A stretch of 9,092 bases of DNA from an uncultured Butyricicoccus sp. Its GTDB lineage: Bacteria; Bacillota; Clostridia; Oscillospirales; Butyricicoccaceae. The position numbers were made by a program, and so were the translations under genes. Location of the stretch: positions 1 to 9,092 of the forward strand of contig USLE01000032.1 in NCBI GenBank assembly GCA_900555465.1, written 5' to 3'. The notes beneath the pieces are model-generated. The model did not search any database and was not told the DNA's origin. It worked only from the letters and a program-made list of their open reading frames with translations. This document shows, in pieces, positions 5,392 to 9,092 of the stretch; positions within the stretch are counted from its first letter, which is position 1, and every line of letters starts with the position of its first letter.

Positions 5392-7688
5392 GCGAAAGCA
5401 AATTCCGCGTGGTAAACCAGCCAGTGCGCAAAAAAGACGCCATGCAGCTCCTGCTCGGCGGGCCCGCCTATGTGGACGACGTCACCCCGCACGACTGCCT
5501 GGTGGTCAAGGTGCTGCGAAGCCCGCACGCCCATGCGCTCATCGAAGAGATCAACACCGACATCGCGATGAAGGTGCCGGGCATCGAGTGCGTGTTCACC
5601 TATAAAGACGTGCCGCAAAAGCGGTTCACGATGGCCGGACAGACCTTCCCCGAGCCGTCTCCCTATGACCGGCTGATCCTCGATCAGCGCGTGCGCTTTG
5701 TGGGCGACGCGGTCGCGATCGTCGCGGGCGAGAGCGAAAAAGCGGTCGACAAGGCGTTAAAGCTCATCAAAGTGAAATATCAGGTGCTCGAGCCGGTGCT
5801 CGACATCCACACGGCCAAGGACAACAAGATCCTCGTGCACCCGGAGGACAACTGGCGCTCGCTCTGCCCGGTCGGGGCGGATAACCAGCGCAACCTGTGC
5901 GCGAGCGACACCTGCGGCGACGGCGACGTGGACGCGGTGCTGGCGGACTGCGACGAGGTCGTCGACCACGTCTACCATACCAAGGCCTGCCAGCAGGCCA
6001 TGATGGAGACCTTCCGCACCTATACCGAGATCGACCACTACGGCCGCCTGCACATCATTTCGTCCACGCAGATCGTGTTCCATGTGCGCCGCATCATCGC
6101 GAACGCGCTGGACATCCCCAAGAGCAAGATCCACGTCGAAAAGCCGCGCATCGGCGGCGGCTTCGGCGCAAAGCAGACGGTCGTGGCCGAGGTGTATCCC
6201 GCGCTCGTGACCTGGAAGACCGGCAAACCCGCCAAGATGATCTACACCCGCGAGGAATGCCAGATCGCAGGCTCGCCGCGCCACGAGATGGAAGTGCATG
6301 TGCGCGTGGGCGCGAACAAGGATGGCGTCATCCGCGCGATCGACGTATACACCCTGTCCAACACGGGCGCGTTCGGCGAGCACGGCCCGACCACGGTCGG
6401 CCTGTCCGGCCACAAATCCATCCCGCTGTACACGGGCAACCTTGAGGCGTTCCGCTTTGCCTACGACGTGGTGTATACCAACGTGCAGGCTGCGGGCGCA
6501 TACCGCGGCTACGGCGCGACGCAGGGCATCTTCGCGGTCGAAAGCGCGGTCAGCGAGCTGGCCGACCGGCTGGGGATCGACCCGGTCGCGATCCGCGAGA
6601 AGAATATGGTGCGCGAGGGACAGATCATGCCGGCATACTATAATGAACCGGCGAACGCCTGCGCGCTCGACCGCTGCATGGCGCGCTGCAAGGAGATCTT
6701 CGGCTGGGACGAGAAATACCCCGTGCGCGACATGGGGAACGGAAAGGTGCGCACCGCGGGCGTGGCGATGGCCATGCAGGGCTCGGGCATTTCGGGCGTG
6801 GACGTGGGCTCTGCGACCATCAAGCTGAGCGACGAGGGCTTCTATAACCTGATCATCGGCGCGGCGGACATGGGCACGGGCTGCGACACCATCCTTGCCC
6901 AGATGGCGGCCGAGTGTCTGGACTGCTCGATGGACGACATTGCTGTGTTCGGCGCGGACTCGGACGCCTCGCCCTACGACTCGGGCTCGTATGCGTCCTC
7001 GACCACCTATGTCACCGGCAAGGCGGTCGAAAAGGCGTGCAGCCAGCTGAAAGAAAACATCTGCGCGATCGCGGCGGACCTGCTGGACTGCAAGCCGGAC
7101 GAGCTGGAGTTCGCGGGTCGCGCAGTGCGCAGGATCGACGGCACAGGCGAGGTTTCGCTGTTTGACATCGCGACCAGGTCCATGTGCGGCAACATAACCG
7201 CGGTGGAAGCCACGGCTTCGCACTCCTCGCCCATCTCGCCCCCGCCGTTCATGGTCGGCATGGTCGAGATCGAGCTGGACAAGGAGACCGGGCAGGTGGA
7301 TGTGCTGGATTATGCGGCGGTCGTGGACTGCGGCACGCCGCTCAACCCGAACCTTGCCCGCGTACAGACCGAGGGCGGCATCGTGCAGGGCATCGGCATG
7401 GCGCTGTTCGAGGACGTGACCTATGAGCCGACCGGCCGCATCATGGAAAATTCGTTCATGCAGTACAAGATCCCGACCCGTCTGGATATGGGCAAGCTGC
7501 GCGTCGAGTTCGAGTCCAGCTATGAGCAGACCGGCCCGTTCGGCGCAAAGTCGATCGGCGAGATCGTCATCAACACGCCCTCGCCCGCCATCGCGCACGC
7601 GATCGCGCACGCGACCGGCGTGTGGCACCGCGAGCTGCCCATCACGCCGGAAAAGGTGCTCCGGGGCATTCAGAAGGGGCAGGAATGA
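5388..7688 (+). CDS. xanthine dehydrogenase-family molybdopterin-binding (large) subunit
   Basis: This catalytic subunit of 766 residues hydroxylates a substrate carbon at the molybdenum site. An aldehyde-oxidase/xanthine-dehydrogenase a/b hammerhead domain occupies about 18-130, with SPHAHA, VPGIECVFTYKDVP and VRFVGDAVAIVAGE. Cofactor-binding motifs follow: GGGFGAKQ (256-263), AYRGYGATQ (371-379), ADMGTGCDT (493-501), the SPYDSGSYASSTTYVTGKA stretch, and GAKSIGE, whose Glu725 is the family's catalytic base. The large subunit is about 750-800 residues in bacteria, so it is full length. Positions equivalent to bovine xanthine oxidase Glu802 and Phe914 are Gln263 and Tyr375, and no Arg880 counterpart is evident, so the substrate is uncertain. 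No signal peptide is seen, so the enzyme should be cytoplasmic. The ATG overlaps the previous stop, and its TGA overlaps the next ATG. Confidence 0.93.
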   Translation: MSESKFRVVNQPVRKKDAMQLLLGGPAYVDDVTPHDCLVVKVLRSPHAHALIEEINTDIAMKVPGIECVFTYKDVPQKRFTMAGQTFPEPSPYDRLILDQRVRFVGDAVAIVAGESEKAVDKALKLIKVKYQVLEPVLDIHTAKDNKILVHPEDNWRSLCPVGADNQRNLCASDTCGDGDVDAVLADCDEVVDHVYHTKACQQAMMETFRTYTEIDHYGRLHIISSTQIVFHVRRIIANALDIPKSKIHVEKPRIGGGFGAKQTVVAEVYPALVTWKTGKPAKMIYTREECQIAGSPRHEMEVHVRVGANKDGVIRAIDVYTLSNTGAFGEHGPTTVGLSGHKSIPLYTGNLEAFRFAYDVVYTNVQAAGAYRGYGATQGIFAVESAVSELADRLGIDPVAIREKNMVREGQIMPAYYNEPANACALDRCMARCKEIFGWDEKYPVRDMGNGKVRTAGVAMAMQGSGISGVDVGSATIKLSDEGFYNLIIGAADMGTGCDTILAQMAAECLDCSMDDIAVFGADSDASPYDSGSYASSTTYVTGKAVEKACSQLKENICAIAADLLDCKPDELEFAGRAVRRIDGTGEVSLFDIATRSMCGNITAVEATASHSSPISPPPFMVGMVEIELDKETGQVDVLDYAAVVDCGTPLNPNLARVQTEGGIVQGIGMALFEDVTYEPTGRIMENSFMQYKIPTRLDMGKLRVEFESSYEQTGPFGAKSIGEIVINTPSPAIAHAIAHATGVWHRELPITPEKVLRGIQKGQE

Positions 7689-8251
7689 AGCACATCCTGT
7701 ATCTCGCCGGCGGGAACAGCCGCCGCTTTGGGGAAAACAAGCTGCTGTATGAGCTGGAGGGCAAGCCGCTCTACCGCCACGGGCTGGACATGCTCGTCTC
7801 GCTTATTAAAACGCGGGACGACTGCACGCTGACCGTGGTCTCGCGGTATGACGAGGTGCTGGACGGCGCGCGGGCGTGCGGCGTGCGCGCGGTGTACAGC
7901 CCGGAGAGCGAAAAAGGCCAGTCCTACACCATCCGCGCAGGGCTGGACGCGCTCGACGTGCGCGCGGGCGACTTTGTCGTGTCGGTCGTGGCCGACCAGC
8001 CGTATCTGACGGCGGATACCGTTGCCAGGCTGCTGGACGCGGCCCGGCCGGGTGTCGTCTGTGCGCGCGTCGGCTTTGGCGAGCGGCGGGGCAACCCGGC
8101 GCTGTTCTCGGCCGCGCTCGTGCCCGAGCTGCGCGCGCTGCGCGGCGACGGCGGCGGCAGGCCGCTGCTCCTGCGGCCGGACTGCGTGCTCGTGCAGGCG
8201 GGAAGCGAGCGGGAACTATATGACATCGACACGCGCGACAGCGTGCAATAG
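7685..8251 (+). CDS. molybdenum cofactor nucleotidyltransferase, MocA-like
   Basis: A MobA/MocA-type NTP transferase of 188 residues. MocA attaches CMP to the molybdopterin cofactor, giving the cytosine dinucleotide form used by enzymes of the xanthine dehydrogenase family. The N-terminal nucleotide loop LAGGNSRRFGENKLL (7-21) is the LAxGxSxRMGxxK motif with Phe for Met. VVADQPYLT (about 101-109) is the metal-binding DQP motif. GNPALFS (136-142), GDGGGRPLL and YDIDT near the end match the family. It starts within the ATGA overlap with the large subunit, so it is cotranslated with its probable client enzyme. MocA is inferred over MobA from this context and the family-type motifs. The first Gly of the usual GDQP is Ala here. 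Confidence 0.85.
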   Translation: MKHILYLAGGNSRRFGENKLLYELEGKPLYRHGLDMLVSLIKTRDDCTLTVVSRYDEVLDGARACGVRAVYSPESEKGQSYTIRAGLDALDVRAGDFVVSVVADQPYLTADTVARLLDAARPGVVCARVGFGERRGNPALFSAALVPELRALRGDGGGRPLLLRPDCVLVQAGSERELYDIDTRDSVQ

Positions 8252-8270
8252 ATAAAGGAAGCGGAAACAG

Positions 8271-8348
8271 ATGAAGAAACTGAGGAAAAAGCGGGCGGTC
8301 GCTGCTGCATGGGAAAATCTGCATGGAGGTGATACCAAAAGCGCATAA
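8271..8348 (+). CDS. candidate 25-residue small ORF upstream of the vat-like gene
   Basis: An ATG at 8271 with AAAGGAAG (about 8254-8261) nine bases upstream opens a frame of 25 codons ending in TAA at 8346-8348. It begins MKKLRKKRAVAAAWENLHGG, so it is strongly basic at the start. Its stop codon overlaps the AAGGAGG (8347-8353) of the next gene by two bases, the layout expected for translational coupling or a leader peptide. It contains an 8-base direct repeat, CTGCATGG, at 8305-8312 and 8319-8326. I recognise no known family. It may instead be a chance frame in a 107-base gap. Confidence 0.4.
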   Translation: MKKLRKKRAVAAAWENLHGGDTKSA

Positions 8349-8353
8349 GGAGG
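8347..8353 (+). promoter_or_regulatory. ribosome binding site that decides the acetyltransferase start
   Basis: AAGGAGG ends five bases before ATG 8359. An alternative in-frame ATG at 8323 has no comparable site ahead of it and would add 12 residues that lack resemblance to the family's N-terminus. Confidence 0.75.
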
Positions 8354-8358
8354 ACGAA

Positions 8359-9021
8359 ATGCACGATTTTCCCAACCCGAACGAGGTTTTCCCGAACGAA
8401 TACAAGACCTCGTGCTTTATCAGGAACGTGATCACCGCCCCGAACATCTTTGTGGGCGATTACACCTATTACGACGACGCGGACGACCCCACGGGCTTTG
8501 AGCGCAACAATGTGCTGTTCAACTGGCCGGAATTCGGGGACAGGCTGGTGATTGGCCGGTTCTGCCAGATCGCGAGCGGCGCGAAGTTTATCATGGGGCC
8601 GGCAAACCACCGGCTGCACAGCGTGACCACCTACCCCTTCCATGTGTTCGGCGGCGCGTGGGAGCGTAACACGCCCGACCATCTTTCCGAGCTGCCGCGC
8701 AAGGGCGACACCATCATCGGCAACGACGTGTGGATCGGCCGCGAGAGCGTGATCATGCCGGGCGTGAAGATCGGCGACGGCGCGATCGTGGCGGCCTACT
8801 CGGTCGTGACCCGGGATGTGGCGCCGTACAGCGTGGTCGGCGGCAACCCGGCGCGGTTTGTCAAAAAGCGGTTCGACGACGAGATGATCGATCTGCTGCT
8901 GCGCGTGCGCTGGTGGGACTTCGCACCCGAGCGGCTGGCGGAGACGCTGCCGCTGCTGTGCGACCCGGATCTCGACAAGGTGCGGCGCGCGCTGCACGAT
9001 ATGCTGGCGGAAAACGGATAA
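8359..9021 (+). CDS. Vat-family (streptogramin A) hexapeptide O-acetyltransferase
   Basis: A 220-residue left-handed beta-helix acetyltransferase of the xenobiotic (Vat/CatB) group, which uses acetyl-CoA; Vat enzymes acetylate the hydroxyl of streptogramin A antibiotics and inactivate them. It follows the Vat pattern closely: VGDYTYYDD, LVIGRFCQIASGAKFIM, ANHR with His84 as the expected catalytic base, TTYPFHVFGGAWER, then KGDTIIGNDVWIG, VIMPGVKIGDGAIVAAYSVV, a GGNPA turn (161-165), RFDDEMIDLLL and the closing RWWDF. Length (about 205-220) and motif order are normal. The match to known Vat proteins recalled from memory is strong in the core and weak at the ends. Whether it acts on streptogramins or another acceptor cannot be told from sequence. 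It is last in the molybdenum hydroxylase operon with no promoter recognised before it. Confidence 0.85.
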   Translation: MHDFPNPNEVFPNEYKTSCFIRNVITAPNIFVGDYTYYDDADDPTGFERNNVLFNWPEFGDRLVIGRFCQIASGAKFIMGPANHRLHSVTTYPFHVFGGAWERNTPDHLSELPRKGDTIIGNDVWIGRESVIMPGVKIGDGAIVAAYSVVTRDVAPYSVVGGNPARFVKKRFDDEMIDLLLRVRWWDFAPERLAETLPLLCDPDLDKVRRALHDMLAENG

Positions 9022-9028
9022 TATAAGC

Positions 9029-9065
9029 AAACGGACGGAAGCAGACCGCTTCCGTCCGTTTTTTT
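9029..9065 (+). terminator. intrinsic terminator closing the operon
   Basis: A 14-base-pair perfect stem, AAACGGACGGAAGC (9029-9042) and GCTTCCGTCCGTTT (9048-9061), with loop AGACC and a run of seven T (9059-9065). It is the strongest terminator in the window and lies 7 bases past the acetyltransferase stop. The remaining 27 bases to the edge show nothing identifiable. Confidence 0.93.
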
Positions 9066-9092
9066 ACTGCCCGTGGGACAGGGGCGCGCCCG

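Noticed and set aside
5757..7628. 623-codon open frame on the minus strand opposite the molybdopterin subunit gene
   Set aside because: It is fully antisense to a gene with clear family motifs, is rich in Arg/His/Ala/Val as expected from a GC-rich complement, and shows no recognisable domain or ribosome binding site.
7924..9030. 368-codon minus-strand open frame across mocA and the vat-like gene
   Set aside because: It is antisense to two genes with strong motifs and would begin inside the terminator hairpin; no domain is visible.
9082..9091. GGGCGCGCCC palindrome at the right edge
   Set aside because: A short GC palindrome is expected by chance in this GC-rich DNA, and no context is available past the edge.

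Overview
The window is GC-rich Firmicutes-type DNA with strong AAGGAGG-like ribosome binding sites. Together with a SpoIID-like/peptidoglycan-binding gene set typical of spore-forming Clostridia, this suggests a high-GC gut clostridium (Oscillospiraceae/Ruminococcaceae or a relative). The lineage call rests on gene content and style only; no rRNA or marker gene is present.

Left third, minus strand (1-2192): a tightly packed, leftward operon. It encodes a carboxypeptidase-regulatory-like (beta-sandwich) protein, a 475-residue protein with a SpoIID-like N-terminus and three peptidoglycan-binding repeats, and a second peptidoglycan-binding protein cut off by the window edge. It is divergent from a small heme-degrading/UPF0303-type gene on the plus strand. 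The two directions appear to share a palindromic -10 box.

Middle (2749-4063): a bidirectional terminator, then a truncated C-terminal remnant of an asparagine synthetase (asnB) on the minus strand. Next comes a monocistronic xanthine phosphoribosyltransferase gene (xpt) on the plus strand with its own promoter and terminator.

Right half, plus strand (4043-9065): an apparent operon driven by an extended -10 promoter whose -35 lies inside a perfect inverted repeat, a likely operator. It encodes the three subunits of a xanthine dehydrogenase-family molybdenum hydroxylase (FAD, 2x[2Fe-2S], molybdopterin). Then come a MocA-type molybdenum cofactor nucleotidyltransferase, an unannotated 25-codon ORF, and a Vat-type (streptogramin A) hexapeptide acetyltransferase, closed by a strong terminator. 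MocA probably supplies the cytidylylated cofactor for the hydroxylase. The neighbouring xpt hints at purine use, but pocket residues of the large subunit differ from classical xanthine oxidase, so the substrate is open. The acetyltransferase at the operon end has no obvious tie to molybdoenzyme chemistry.

I found no mobile element, CRISPR array, tRNA or rRNA. The points most worth a second look are the asnB remnant, the operator palindrome, the bidirectional promoter, the small ORF coupled to the vat-like gene, and the non-canonical molybdoenzyme pocket.
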